DNA of 57,846 bases from Lachnospiraceae bacterium (GTDB lineage Bacteria > Bacillota > Clostridia > Lachnospirales > Lachnospiraceae): positions 1 through 57,846 of the forward strand of contig JALERL010000096.1 of NCBI GenBank assembly GCA_022764465.1, given 5' to 3'. Positions 8,195 to 16,781 of this stretch are shown one piece after another. Within the stretch, counting starts at the first letter, position 1. Each line of letters begins with the position of its first letter. The translations under genes were made by a program, and so were the position numbers. The notes beneath the pieces are model-generated. The model was not told the DNA's origin. It made no database searches and was given only the letters and a program-made list of their open reading frames with translations.

Positions 8195-10465
8195 ATGGAT
8201 ATTAACGTGGAAGAAAAGGTATTACGGACTGGAAATATAGAACAGACAATACAAAAAAGAGGCTTAGAACTGCTTGCACCGGCAGGTTCGCTTGAGATCT
8301 GCAAGGCAGTCATCCGTGCAGGTGCCGATGCGGTGTATCTGGGTGGAGAACTGTTTGGTGCAAGAGCTTATGCAGGGAATCTGGACCGGGAAGCACTCTT
8401 AGAAGCGATTGATTACGGGCATATCCATGACCGTAAGATTATCTTAGCGGTAAATACGCTGTTAAAAAACACCGAGATCGAGGGAAAGCTATACGATTAC
8501 CTGCTGCCATATTATGAAGCAGGCTTAGATGCAGTGATCGTACAGGACTATGGTGTCATGCAGTTTGTACGCAGGAACTTTCCGAAGCTGCCGATCCATA
8601 CCAGTACCCAGATGACGGTAACCGGAGTCGATGGTGCAAGATTTCTGATGGAGCAGGGAGCGGAGCGTATTGTGACTGCCAGAGAGATGTCACTGGATGA
8701 GATCCGAGTGATCTATGAAGAATTAGGTGTAGAGATCGAGAGCTTTATCCATGGCGCATTGTGCTACAGTTATTCCGGTCAGTGCCTGCTCAGCAGTATC
8801 CTTGGCGGAAGAAGCGGAAACCGCGGACGCTGTGCACAGCCATGCCGGCTGCCATTTGAAGTATATGACAGACAGGGAACACAGCTTAATCCGAAGAATC
8901 CGTATATTTTAAGCCTAAAGGACTTAAATACGATCGTATTCCTTCCGGAGATCGCAGAAAGCGGGGTCTATTCCTTTAAGATCGAAGGACGTATGAAGTC
9001 GATTGAATATGCTTCCGGTGTGGTATCGGTTTACCGGGAGTATATGAACCGGTATCTGGAAAAAGGAAAGGAAGGCTATCATCTGACGAAGGCAGATGAG
9101 AAAAAGCTCTATGACTTTGGAAACCGGAATGGCTTTACCGATGGCTATTATTACCGCCATAATGGGGCTGATATGTTAACCGGTGCATCGTCTAGCCACA
9201 GCAAGGCACAAAAGACAGATGTCAGCGGACTGGTGGATGCTTATCTGCATCAGGAGATCAAAAAGAAGCTGCGGGCAGAGCTGGTATTGCGGAAGAATCA
9301 GAATGCAGCCCTTACGGTTACCGATGGTGTGCATACGGTTTCGGTAGAAGGAACGATGGTGGATCAGGCGAAAAACCGTCCGATGACAAGAGAAAATATC
9401 TCGGATAAGATCCATAAGACAGGGAATACGCCATATGTGTTTGATGCGCTTACAATCGACATGGATGAGGATATTTTTATCCCGGTGGCAGGCTTAAACC
9501 ACTTAAGACAACAGGCATTAGAAGAACTGACCGAAAAGCTGTTAGCACCATACCGCCGGACAGCCGAAGCGGAGTGCGGCGATAAGGCATCCGAAAACGG
9601 AAAGCAGCGATCCGGACGCACAGATGAAAAGAATCCGCGGCTGGTTGTTTCAATCGAAACAAAAGCGGCACTTCGTGCGGCATGTGCGGCTGACTTTGTG
9701 GATGAGATCTGCTTAGATGCCACGCTGTATGAGCATCAGACACTGCTTGTTGATCTGCTTTCTGATATTTCCGTCTGCAAAGAGGCAAAAAAACGGGTTT
9801 ATTATATTTTCCCGACAATATTCCGGAAACGTACGAGAGATTTTTATGAGACGGTCATCCACGAACTGCTCACCTCGGATCTGGACGGATTTCTTGTAAA
9901 AAGCTATGATGAACTTGGATACTTACAGGCAATGGATCTGCATGGAAAAGAGCTGCGCTTAGACCATAATATGTATACCTATTCCGATCAGGCAAAGCAG
10001 GCATTTGATAAAGCAGGTATTTTACGGGATACCATTCCGGTCGAATTGAATAAAAAGGAACTGCTGCATCGTTCTAATAAAGAGAGTGATTTTATGATCT
10101 ACGGACACCTGCCGTTAATGACAAGTGCCGGCTGTGTACATAAGAACGTGTCCGGCTGTGACAGACAGCCACAGATCCTGTATCTGAAGGACCGCTATGG
10201 AGTGAAGTTCCCGGTGAAAAATCAATGCGTGGAGTGTTATAATACGATCTATAATGCGAAGCCGTTATTTTTACTGCATCTTGCAGGGGATTTCAAACGG
10301 CTGGGCGTGCGTGCATACCGGATTCATTTTACCATAGAGGATGAAGCACAGGTAGAAGCGATCCTTCGGGCATACCAGAGGGCAGTAACCGGGGTAGAAG
10401 CGATCCGTCCGGAAGATTATGTAAGTGACTATACGAATGGACATTATAAACGTGGAGTGGAATAA
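8195..10465 (+). CDS. U32 family peptidase / tRNA hydroxylation-type protein
   Basis: A 756-residue protein of the YegQ/RlhA/TrhP superfamily. Members studied in E. coli and Bacillus hydroxylate tRNA U34 or 23S rRNA using prephenate; the peptidase name is historical. The N-terminal TIM-barrel part has ELLAPAGSLEICKAVIRAGA (25-44) and the U32 signature, with cysteines C190, C197, C213 and C217 (CYSYSGQC, GNRGRCAQPC). A DUF3656 domain follows, then a C-terminal barrel with more cysteines near 645-652 and 677-681 (CVECYN) that could hold an iron-sulfur cluster. The ATG at 8195 follows GGGAAAAGG. The gene is two bases from ftsW/rodA and likely co-transcribed. Confidence 0.88.
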   Translation: MDINVEEKVLRTGNIEQTIQKRGLELLAPAGSLEICKAVIRAGADAVYLGGELFGARAYAGNLDREALLEAIDYGHIHDRKIILAVNTLLKNTEIEGKLYDYLLPYYEAGLDAVIVQDYGVMQFVRRNFPKLPIHTSTQMTVTGVDGARFLMEQGAERIVTAREMSLDEIRVIYEELGVEIESFIHGALCYSYSGQCLLSSILGGRSGNRGRCAQPCRLPFEVYDRQGTQLNPKNPYILSLKDLNTIVFLPEIAESGVYSFKIEGRMKSIEYASGVVSVYREYMNRYLEKGKEGYHLTKADEKKLYDFGNRNGFTDGYYYRHNGADMLTGASSSHSKAQKTDVSGLVDAYLHQEIKKKLRAELVLRKNQNAALTVTDGVHTVSVEGTMVDQAKNRPMTRENISDKIHKTGNTPYVFDALTIDMDEDIFIPVAGLNHLRQQALEELTEKLLAPYRRTAEAECGDKASENGKQRSGRTDEKNPRLVVSIETKAALRAACAADFVDEICLDATLYEHQTLLVDLLSDISVCKEAKKRVYYIFPTIFRKRTRDFYETVIHELLTSDLDGFLVKSYDELGYLQAMDLHGKELRLDHNMYTYSDQAKQAFDKAGILRDTIPVELNKKELLHRSNKESDFMIYGHLPLMTSAGCVHKNVSGCDRQPQILYLKDRYGVKFPVKNQCVECYNTIYNAKPLFLLHLAGDFKRLGVRAYRIHFTIEDEAQVEAILRAYQRAVTGVEAIRPEDYVSDYTNGHYKRGVE

Positions 10466-10467
10466 GT

Positions 10468-11874
10468 ATGGTAAATCTGATTGTAGAGTTATCGAAGTAT
10501 ATTATGATCATCCTGTTTGCAGGATATACCTATGAATGCTTTTCGGTACTCGGAAGAAAATCAAAGGAAAAACAGGCAAGGATCTTTGCAAGACAGACAG
10601 CACTTATGTATCTGCTGCATCTGAATGCATATGTTGTCATCTTTGCAGTGACACAGGAGTTTGCGCAGATCCTGTTTTATTTAGCGCAGGTGATCCTGAT
10701 CACAGTCGTGTTGAACTGTTATCAGATCTTTTATCCGAAGGCATCCAGACTCGTTATCAATAATATGTGTATGCTTCTGATGATCGGGTTTATTATTTTA
10801 ACCCGTTTGAATGAAACAAAGGCAGTCAAGCAGTTTATTATTGTAACCATATCGATCATCATAACGCTGCTCATTCCGCTGCTGATCCAGAAGCTGAAGT
10901 TTTTCCATAAGCTGACCTGGCTGTATGCGGCGATCGGCATCTTAATGCTTGGGATTGTTGCAATCGCAGGTGCAACCAGTTATGGAGCAAAGATCTCGTT
11001 TACCATTGCGGGAATTACGATACAGCCGTCGGAATTTATCAAGATCCTATTCGTATTCTTTATCGCGGCACGCTTCAGTGCTTCGGTGAAGATGAAGGAT
11101 CTGATCTTAACGACACTGGTAGCGGCACTGCATGTCCTGATCCTTGTAGTATCGAAGGACTTAGGTGGTGCGCTGATCTTTTTTGTGGTCTATTTAGTGA
11201 TGCTCTATGTTGCCACCAGAAGGCTGTCTTATTTTCTAGGGGGCATCTTATGCGGAAGTGCGGCATCGGTGGTTGCTTATAAGCTGTTTTCGCATGTCCG
11301 TGTCCGCGTCATTGCGTGGCGTGATCCGCTCAGTGTGATTGATAATGAAGGCTATCAGATCTGCCAGTCGCTTTTTGCGATCGGTACGGGTGGCTTTTTC
11401 GGACTCGGACTGTATCAGGGAATGCCGGGAAAGATCCCGGTCGTAGAGCAGGATTTCGTGTTTGCTGCCATTTCAGAAGAGATGGGTATAATGTTTGCAC
11501 TCTGTCTGATCTTAGTCTGTGCGAGCTGTTTTCTGATGTTTTTAAATATTGCAATGCAGATCAAGAATCTGTTTTATAAGCTGGTAGCTCTCGGACTCGG
11601 AACAGTATACGGCTTCCAGTGCTTTTTGACGATCGGCGGGGTTACGAAGTTTATTCCGTCTACCGGGGTTACGCTTCCGCTTGTCAGCTATGGTGGAAGT
11701 TCGGTGCTTAGTACACTGATTATTTTTGGAATCATTCAGGGACTGTATATTTTGCGTGAAGATGAGGAAAATGAATATGGCAGTAAAACAGGAAAAAGAA
11801 AGAAACAAAGTGCAGGAAAAAAGAAGAAAAAAGAAACCGGCTTCGACACGGAATTCGAAAAGTTCAGTGAATAA
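10468..11874 (+). CDS. SEDS peptidoglycan glycosyltransferase (FtsW/RodA/SpoVE family)
   Basis: A 468-residue polytopic membrane protein that polymerises lipid II and works with a class B PBP. Ten or more helices are visible. Family motifs are PSEFIK (about 187), the catalytic-aspartate loop WRDPLSVIDNEGYQ (about 283-296), and near the end TGVTLPLVSYGGSS (about 398). About 110 residues of extra N-terminal membrane helices precede the core, and a lysine-rich cytoplasmic tail follows it. The PBP gene starts 98 bases before this gene ends, so the pair is translationally linked. FtsW, RodA and SpoVE cannot be told apart from sequence; the separate pairing outside the division cluster suggests RodA/PbpA-like. 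Confidence 0.9.
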   Translation: MVNLIVELSKYIMIILFAGYTYECFSVLGRKSKEKQARIFARQTALMYLLHLNAYVVIFAVTQEFAQILFYLAQVILITVVLNCYQIFYPKASRLVINNMCMLLMIGFIILTRLNETKAVKQFIIVTISIIITLLIPLLIQKLKFFHKLTWLYAAIGILMLGIVAIAGATSYGAKISFTIAGITIQPSEFIKILFVFFIAARFSASVKMKDLILTTLVAALHVLILVVSKDLGGALIFFVVYLVMLYVATRRLSYFLGGILCGSAASVVAYKLFSHVRVRVIAWRDPLSVIDNEGYQICQSLFAIGTGGFFGLGLYQGMPGKIPVVEQDFVFAAISEEMGIMFALCLILVCASCFLMFLNIAMQIKNLFYKLVALGLGTVYGFQCFLTIGGVTKFIPSTGVTLPLVSYGGSSVLSTLIIFGIIQGLYILREDEENEYGSKTGKRKKQSAGKKKKKETGFDTEFEKFSE

Positions 11875-13276
11875 CCGGGAGTTTGCCGTGGTAACCTATC
11901 TGTTTTTAGCAATTTTTATCTGCCTGATGGGTTATATGGTCTATTTTCAGGTGCTAAGAAGTGAGGACTTTATCAACAGCTCCTATAATGCAAGACAGGA
12001 CAGCTTCCAGACACGTATCACAAGGGGAGAGATCCTTTCCGCGGACGGACAGGTGTTAGCACAGACGAATACGGATGCAGAGGGAAATGAGACACGTTAT
12101 TATCCGTACAGCAATCTGTTTTCCCATGTCGTTGGTTATACCTCGAAGGGAAAATCGGGTATCGAATCTGCGATGAACTTTAATCTGCTGCGTTCCCATT
12201 CCTTTGTCGTGGAACGTGCGGTCAATGAGATCCAGAACGAAAAAAGCATGGGAGATACGGTGGTGACGACCTTAGATACTTCCTTACAGCAGACGGCATA
12301 TCAGGCACTCGGAACCTATCAGGGTGCAGTGATTGTCTTAGAACCGTCTACCGGCAAGATCCTTGCCATGGTATCAAGACCGGATTTTGATCCGAATACC
12401 TTAGAGACAAACTGGGATATTATCACGGCTGATGAAGCGGGAGAGTCTGTCTTATTAAATCGTGCGACGCAGGGACTTTATCCTCCGGGATCGACCTTTA
12501 AGATTTTTACGACCCTAGAATACATGCGTGAGAACCCGGACTATGGTTCCTTTGCATTCCAGTGTAACGGAAGCGCGTCGGTTGATAATACGACGATCCA
12601 TTGTTATGGTAATTCTGTCCATGGGGCAGAGGACTTAAAAACAGCCTTTGCCAATTCCTGTAATTCGGCATACGCGACGATCGGTGTCGGACTTGATAAG
12701 GGCAGCTTTGCAAAGCTTTGTGAGCATCTGCTGTTTAATAAGACGATCTCTGCAGGCGGAATTGAGACAACTAAAAGCCGTTTTACATTAAATGCAGACA
12801 GTTCCAACGGGCTTACGATGCAGACTGCCATCGGACAGGGAGAGACCCTTGTCACACCGCTTCATATGGCGTTGATCGCCAGTGCGGTTGCAAATGAAGG
12901 CGTGCTGATGAAGCCATATGTGGTGGATCATACCCAAAGCTCCGAGGGCGAATTAGTCAAGCAGTTCGAGCCAACTGTTTATTCGGAAGAATTTTTAACG
13001 AAGGAAGAGGCATCTGCTTTACAGGAATACATGCAGTATGTGGTAACGAATGGTACCGGTCAGAAGTTAGCGGGTGCAAGCTATACTGCGTATGGCAAGA
13101 CCGGATCGGCAGAGTTTTCGAGTGATAAGAGCCAGAGCCACTCCTGGTTTGTCGGCTATGCACACCGGGACGATAAGCCGGATATTGCACTTGCTGTGAT
13201 CGCAGAGGGCGCAGGAACCGGAAGTACCTTTGCGGTTCCTGCTGCAAAGCAGATCTTTGACGCCTATTACCAGTAG
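11777..13276 (+). CDS. Class B penicillin-binding protein (transpeptidase)
   Basis: Membrane-anchored DD-transpeptidase that crosslinks peptidoglycan, partner of the SEDS protein encoded just upstream. The 499-residue protein has a very basic cytoplasmic tail (about 1-38), one helix (about 41-62, FAVVTYLFLAIFICLMGYMV), a short dimerisation region (RQDSFQTRITRGEILSADGQ) and the transpeptidase domain. Active-site motifs are STFK (Ser239, Lys242), SCN (294-296) and KTG (441-443). The length matches PbpA rather than the larger PBP2 or FtsI. Earlier in-frame ATGs exist (11726, 11762, 11771); GAGG nine bases before 11777 supports this start. The 98-bp overlap with the upstream gene is unusually long. 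Confidence 0.92.
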   Translation: MAVKQEKERNKVQEKRRKKKPASTRNSKSSVNNREFAVVTYLFLAIFICLMGYMVYFQVLRSEDFINSSYNARQDSFQTRITRGEILSADGQVLAQTNTDAEGNETRYYPYSNLFSHVVGYTSKGKSGIESAMNFNLLRSHSFVVERAVNEIQNEKSMGDTVVTTLDTSLQQTAYQALGTYQGAVIVLEPSTGKILAMVSRPDFDPNTLETNWDIITADEAGESVLLNRATQGLYPPGSTFKIFTTLEYMRENPDYGSFAFQCNGSASVDNTTIHCYGNSVHGAEDLKTAFANSCNSAYATIGVGLDKGSFAKLCEHLLFNKTISAGGIETTKSRFTLNADSSNGLTMQTAIGQGETLVTPLHMALIASAVANEGVLMKPYVVDHTQSSEGELVKQFEPTVYSEEFLTKEEASALQEYMQYVVTNGTGQKLAGASYTAYGKTGSAEFSSDKSQSHSWFVGYAHRDDKPDIALAVIAEGAGTGSTFAVPAAKQIFDAYYQ

Positions 13277-13308
13277 TTTTTTACCGGTGCATTCACACTT
13301 TGGAATGC

Positions 13309-13337
13309 TTGCAAGATAACACAAAAAGCGTTATACT
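13309..13337 (+). promoter_or_regulatory. Sigma-A promoter before the Nudix gene
   Basis: TTGCAA (13309-13314), 17 bp, TATACT (13332-13337), followed about 30 bases later by a perfect AGGAGG. It separates the Nudix and sporulation cluster from the PBP gene. Confidence 0.6.
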
Positions 13338-13374
13338 TATTTTTAATGTAAGAAATGACCACAACAGGAGGCCA

Positions 13375-13399
13375 GTGTGAAAAATAAGAATTTTCACAC
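13375..13399. repeat. Palindrome over the likely Nudix start codon
   Basis: GTGTGAAAA (13375-13383) pairs with TTTTCACAC (13391-13399) around a 7-nt loop. AGGAGG lies at 13366-13371 and the candidate GTG start is inside the stem, so the hairpin could limit initiation. It is a close copy of the palindrome at 4893. Confidence 0.55.
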
Positions 13400-13895
13400 G
13401 CAAGTGATATGCGCAAAAGGCAGCGCAAGAATGGAGTATTATATGATTCAGGCGACAAGTTGTGGTGGTGTAGTAATCTTTCGAGGTAAGATTCTGATCT
13501 TGTATAAGAATTTTAAGAACAGGTATGAAGGCTGGGTGCTTCCGAAGGGAACGGTTGAGCCGGGAGAAGAATATAAGGATACAGCGTTACGCGAGGTATT
13601 GGAAGAGACAGGTGCAAGTGCCTCTATTATCAAGTACGTTGGCAGGAGTCAGTATACATTTACCGTACCGGAGGATGTCGTGGAGAAGCAGGTTCACTGG
13701 TATCTGATGATGGCGGATAGTTATTACAGCAAGCCACAAAAGGAGGAGTTCTTTTTTGATTCCGGATTCTATAAGTATCACGAAGCATATCATTTACTGA
13801 AGTTTGCGAATGAAAAGCAGATTTTGGAGAAAGCTTATAATGAGTATCTGGATCTGAAGAAGAATAATCTCTGGGGAACACATAAATATTTTTGA
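13377..13895 (+). CDS. Nudix hydrolase
   Basis: Hydrolyses a nucleoside diphosphate linked to another group; the substrate is unknown. The Nudix box GX5EX7REVxEExGA is complete (GTVEPGEE... then LREVLEETGA), preceded by SCGGVVIFRGKILILY and WVLPKG, which are typical of the diadenosine-polyphosphate-like branch. Two starts are possible. The GTG at 13377 is five bases after AGGAGG but adds 18 non-conserved residues and lies in a hairpin. The ATG at 13431 gives a family-like N-terminus (MEYYMIQATSCGG) but has no good ribosome site. I list the longer form because of the ribosome site. The next gene starts eight bases after the stop. Confidence 0.85.
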   Translation: MKNKNFHTQVICAKGSARMEYYMIQATSCGGVVIFRGKILILYKNFKNRYEGWVLPKGTVEPGEEYKDTALREVLEETGASASIIKYVGRSQYTFTVPEDVVEKQVHWYLMMADSYYSKPQKEEFFFDSGFYKYHEAYHLLKFANEKQILEKAYNEYLDLKKNNLWGTHKYF

Positions 13896-13903
13896 GGTAT
13901 CGG

Positions 13904-14239
13904 ATGAAGTGGTATCAGGATTTATATCTGAGTGAGAATATTGCGGATCGGTCGGAAAAGATCAAGTGGAAGATCAGGCACCGTGCAGGGCAGATTGATA
14001 TTTTTGTGATCGCACTGGCATCGAATCCGAAGAACCTGTTGGATATTATCCAGGCAAGAGAGCTTTTGCAGCGGGGGTATCCGACAAGAGAACTATATAT
14101 TATCGGACTTTCAAAAGGCAGGGATGAAGCGGTGAACTTAAGCTGTGACATTATCGAAGAGGTCTATCAGGCAACTGGTGGATTTGATATAAAAGCTTAT
14201 TTGAAAATCAGACAGGAACAGTCAGGGAGTGCAGTATGA
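13904..14239 (+). CDS. Conserved hypothetical protein before DUF2953
   Basis: A 111-residue soluble protein with a Trp/Tyr-rich N-terminus (MKWYQDLYLSE), a basic stretch (KIKWKIRHRAGQ) and an alternating alpha/beta pattern (IDIFVIALASNPKNLLDI, RELYIIGLS). I do not recognise a named domain; it appears to travel with DUF2953 and GerW in related bacteria. An in-frame TTG at 13892 exists, but GAGG six bases before the ATG at 13904 sets the start. Its TGA overlaps the next gene in ATGA. No signal peptide or membrane helix is seen. Confidence 0.75.
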   Translation: MKWYQDLYLSENIADRSEKIKWKIRHRAGQIDIFVIALASNPKNLLDIIQARELLQRGYPTRELYIIGLSKGRDEAVNLSCDIIEEVYQATGGFDIKAYLKIRQEQSGSAV

Positions 14240-15189
14240 GCATATTGCTTACAATCTTAAAAGTGCTTGGAATCCTTCTTCTGGTTCTGCTTGGTGTGGC
14301 ACTGGCATTGATTCTGGCGGTCTTATTTGTTCCTATCAGATATCGGCTCGAGGGTGCATATGAGGATACGTATCACCTGCGGGTAAGAGCAGGCTGGATT
14401 TTATCGATTTTATGCTTTCAGTATGAATTGGATAAAGAAACTCAGGGGGGCAGACTGAGACTGTTTGGAATCCCCATTATGCGTTTCGGGGATGAAGCAG
14501 ATGATGCGGATGGGAAAGAGAAGAAAGCTGCGGCAGAGAAGGAAGAAGATCTGAAAGAAGATCCGAAGAAAGAAGATTTGACAGAAGAGACCGCTTTGGC
14601 TTCACAGGGAAAACAGATTCATTCTATCACAGATACAGAACAGAACAAAGCTTCGGATGAAGCAGACATAGCGCAGAAGCAGGAACGAAGATCCGGGCAG
14701 CCGAAGGAAAAGCCGCAAAAGCTGCAATGGAAGAAAAAATCGGGATCAAGGAAAAAGCCAAAGAAAAAGTCAGGATCAAAAACATCCTGGATCAAAAAGG
14801 GAAAGACAGCGATACAGAATGTCATTGCAAAATGCAGCCGGTTTCGGAAGCTGATCTTTACCGAAGAGAACAAGGCAAGTGTATCACTGGTATTGCGTGA
14901 GATCCGCTATCTGCTTCGTCATTATGGCTTTCGCAAGGTCAGCGGTGAGGTGCGGTTTTCGGCAGGAGATCCGGCATTGACCGGCGAGTGTCTTGGATTT
15001 ATCAGTATGTTTCCATTTTTCTATCGGGATAAAAGAACACTGATACCAGATTTTTTATCCGAAGAATTCTATATAAAAGGACATGGAAAGGTAGCCGGTA
15101 AGGTGCGGATGATCCATCTGATCCGTTCCATCTTACACATATGGCAGGATAAGAATATCAGAGGTCTGATCCATCAGGTCAGAAAATAG
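14236..15189 (+). CDS. DUF2953 domain-containing membrane protein
   Basis: A 317-residue protein with one N-terminal membrane helix (about 5-32, ILKVLGILLLVLLGVALALI). A short conserved block follows (FVPIRYRLEGAYED), then a long Lys/Glu-rich low-complexity linker (about 90-200), then the conserved C-terminal part (LREIRYLLRHYGFRKVSGEV). The family includes Bacillus YtfI, encoded next to ytfJ (gerW), as here. The linker is probably disordered and is A-rich in DNA. A role in spore formation or germination is inferred only from that neighbour. Confidence 0.82.
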   Translation: MSILLTILKVLGILLLVLLGVALALILAVLFVPIRYRLEGAYEDTYHLRVRAGWILSILCFQYELDKETQGGRLRLFGIPIMRFGDEADDADGKEKKAAAEKEEDLKEDPKKEDLTEETALASQGKQIHSITDTEQNKASDEADIAQKQERRSGQPKEKPQKLQWKKKSGSRKKPKKKSGSKTSWIKKGKTAIQNVIAKCSRFRKLIFTEENKASVSLVLREIRYLLRHYGFRKVSGEVRFSAGDPALTGECLGFISMFPFFYRDKRTLIPDFLSEEFYIKGHGKVAGKVRMIHLIRSILHIWQDKNIRGLIHQVRK

Positions 15190-15201
15190 GAGGAATAGTA
15201 T

Positions 15202-15633
15202 ATGGCAGAGAATAATTTTAATTCAACCGTTGAGTCACTGTTTAAAGGAATGGACAGTTTTATTACAACAAAGACTGTTGTCGGAGATGCGATCCATATC
15301 GGAGATACAATTATTCTTCCGCTTGTGGATGTATCTTTTGGCGTAGGTGCCGGTGCATTTGCACAGGATCGCAAACACAATGCCGGCGGTGGAATCGGTG
15401 GAAAGATCACACCGAGCGCAGTATTAGTTATACAGAATGGCACGACAAAGCTTGTGAACATCAAGAATCAGGATGGAATGACAAAGCTGCTTGATATGGT
15501 ACCGGACTTCGTAAACAAGTTCACCAGTAAGAATGAAGCCCCAAAGGAAGCACCGGTGGATGAGGAAGCGAAGAAAAAAGCTGCAGATGAGATGGAAACG
15601 ATCTTGTCGGAAAATACAAAAGAAACAGAGTAA
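15202..15633 (+). CDS. gerW: GerW (YtfJ) family sporulation protein
   Basis: A 143-residue soluble protein of the YtfJ/GerW family, made in the forespore in Bacillus and needed for normal germination. The conserved core runs from VESLFKGMDSF through VGDAIHIGDTIILPLVDVSF to the glycine-rich GVGAGAF and NAGGGIGGKITPSAVL. The tail after about 110 is acidic and variable. The start follows AGGAGGAATAGT, 12 bases after DUF2953. A terminator lies at 15706-15737. Confidence 0.92.
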   Translation: MAENNFNSTVESLFKGMDSFITTKTVVGDAIHIGDTIILPLVDVSFGVGAGAFAQDRKHNAGGGIGGKITPSAVLVIQNGTTKLVNIKNQDGMTKLLDMVPDFVNKFTSKNEAPKEAPVDEEAKKKAADEMETILSENTKETE

Positions 15634-15705
15634 TGTGAAAAAGAAGATTTTTACATGAAATGTCAGCGCAGAAATAAAGAGCAAAATGGAATAGAATCAA
15701 ACAAG

Positions 15706-15737
15706 AAGCATATATTAATCATAATATATGCTTTTTT
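15706..15737 (+). terminator. Intrinsic terminator after gerW
   Basis: A perfect 12-bp stem (15706-15717 with 15722-15733), loop ATCA, then TTTTTT. The stem is AT-rich but the shape is classic. Confidence 0.8.
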
Positions 15738-15748
15738 GGTACAATCAT

Positions 15749-15889
15749 ATGAAGAAAGTGATCGGTTATTCGTTATTTTTAATTGGGATAGGGATTTTGC
15801 TTTCATTTCTGATACCGGGGGACTGCATAGCTGTTATTATCAGCCTGCTGTGTCTGATCATTGGATATAATCTGTTTTGCTCCTGTTAG
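15749..15889 (+). CDS. Small membrane protein, 46 residues
   Basis: ATG at 15749, TAG at 15887-15889. The peptide starts MKKVIGYSLFLIGIGILLSF and ends with a second hydrophobic stretch, CIAVIISLLCLIIGYNLFCS, so it should form a two-helix membrane hairpin with cysteines at its end. Short proteins ending in GYNLFC with this shape are common in Lachnospiraceae, to my recollection; their function is not known. No good ribosome site is visible, and the start is 12 bases after a terminator. The overlapping +1-frame ORF at 15655-15870 looks like noise. Confidence 0.5.
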   Translation: MKKVIGYSLFLIGIGILLSFLIPGDCIAVIISLLCLIIGYNLFCSC

Positions 15890-15942
15890 GGTAGATAATA
15901 GAAGGATAAACTATAATTACAATACCATACGGATTGCAACAA

Positions 15943-15970
15943 AAAAGAACTGTCGGACGACAGTTCTTTT
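15943..15970. terminator. Bidirectional terminator between the small ORF and rpmB
   Basis: AAAAGAACTGTC (15943-15954) pairs with GACAGTTCTTTT (15959-15970) around a GGAC loop. The A and T runs on the two sides let it stop both the rightward transcript and the leftward rpmB transcript. Confidence 0.8.
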
Positions 15971-15986
15971 CATATTCCTTTACTCA

Positions 15987-16172
15987 TTAAGCTCTTTCAA
16001 CTTTTCCAGATCTTAAGCAGGAAGTACATACATACATTTTCTTTGGTGTTCCATTAACGTTACATTTAACAGATTTGATGTTGGATTTCCACATTCTATT
16101 AGATCTTCTATGAGAATGGCTCACATTGTTTCCGAAATGAGCGCCTTTTCCACAAACTGCACATTTTGCCAT
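15987..16172 (-). CDS. rpmB: 50S ribosomal protein L28
   Basis: A 61-residue ribosomal protein of the large subunit. It starts MAKCAVCGKGAHFGNNVSHS and has VCTSCLRSGKV near the end; the two CxxC pairs form a zinc site, so it is the zinc-binding form. An AGGAGG precedes the start. rpmB opposite an asp23-like yloU and yloV is the Bacillus order. Confidence 0.97.
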   Translation of the reverse strand: MAKCAVCGKGAHFGNNVSHSHRRSNRMWKSNIKSVKCNVNGTPKKMYVCTSCLRSGKVERA

Positions 16173-16227
16173 AATAGCACCTCCTTAAGTTTACTAAGCC
16201 TATATCCCTTAGGCTCACAACGGTATT

Positions 16228-16256
16228 ATCTTAACAGATATATGTATAAAATGCAA
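16228..16256 (-). promoter_or_regulatory. Sigma-A promoter of rpmB
   Basis: On the minus strand: TTGCAT, 17 bp, TAAGAT, with TG one base before the -10 (extended -10). The leader has a small hairpin, AGCCTA/TAGGCT, between the promoter and the ribosome site. Confidence 0.65.
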
Positions 16257-16294
16257 GAAAAAAATTGATTTTTTCTAAAATAAAGAAAATATAG

Positions 16295-16323
16295 TTTCAT
16301 TTTTTGGCAAAAGCGGTTATAAT
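16295..16323 (+). promoter_or_regulatory. Promoter of the asp23-fakA-recG operon
   Basis: TTTCAT (16295-16300), 17 bp, TATAAT (16318-16323). The -35 is weak. The 80-base leader holds GTGTAC/GTACAC, which could form a small hairpin. Confidence 0.5.
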
Positions 16324-16408
16324 GTAGCTTATAGTATTGTGTACAGACATATCCGTACACTTTGAAATTCTGTTTTTAAGAAGAAAATATAATTTGGAGG
16401 TTTATAGA

Positions 16409-16768
16409 ATGAAGGGACGAATGGATACCGCATTGGGAAATGTAATCATTGACAATGAAGTAATTGCCACTTATGCTGGTTCTGTTGCAGTTGAATGTTT
16501 CGGCATCGTTGGAATGGCTGCCGTCAACATGAAGGATGGTCTTGTAAAATTATTAAAGCGGGATTATCTGACACATGGAATAAATGTAACTGTAGATGAA
16601 AACAATAAGATTATCATTGATTTTCATGTGATCGTATCCTATGGCGTAAGTATAGGAACTGTTTCTGATAATCTGATCAGTACCGTGAAGTACAAGGTAG
16701 AAGAGTTTACCGGTATGGAGATCGCGAAGATCAATATCTTCGTAGAAGGTGTCAGAGTCATCGATTAA
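16409..16768 (+). CDS. yloU: Asp23/Gls24 family protein (YloU)
   Basis: A 119-residue soluble protein of the alkaline-shock family, often membrane-associated through partners and tied to envelope stress or fatty-acid metabolism. Conserved parts are GNVIIDNEVIATYAGSVAVE near the start and VSYGVSIGTVSDNLISTVKY near the end. The start is set by GGAGG ten bases before the ATG at 16409; an in-frame start at 16337 lies in the promoter leader. A fatty-acid-kinase-like gene follows 13 bases later, as in Bacillus. Confidence 0.9.
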   Translation: MKGRMDTALGNVIIDNEVIATYAGSVAVECFGIVGMAAVNMKDGLVKLLKRDYLTHGINVTVDENNKIIIDFHVIVSYGVSIGTVSDNLISTVKYKVEEFTGMEIAKINIFVEGVRVID

Positions 16769-16781
16769 GGAGGATATACAG

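Noticed and set aside
15655..15870. 71-codon ORF over the gerW terminator
   Set aside because: It runs through a clear terminator hairpin; the 46-codon membrane ORF in another frame is more protein-like.
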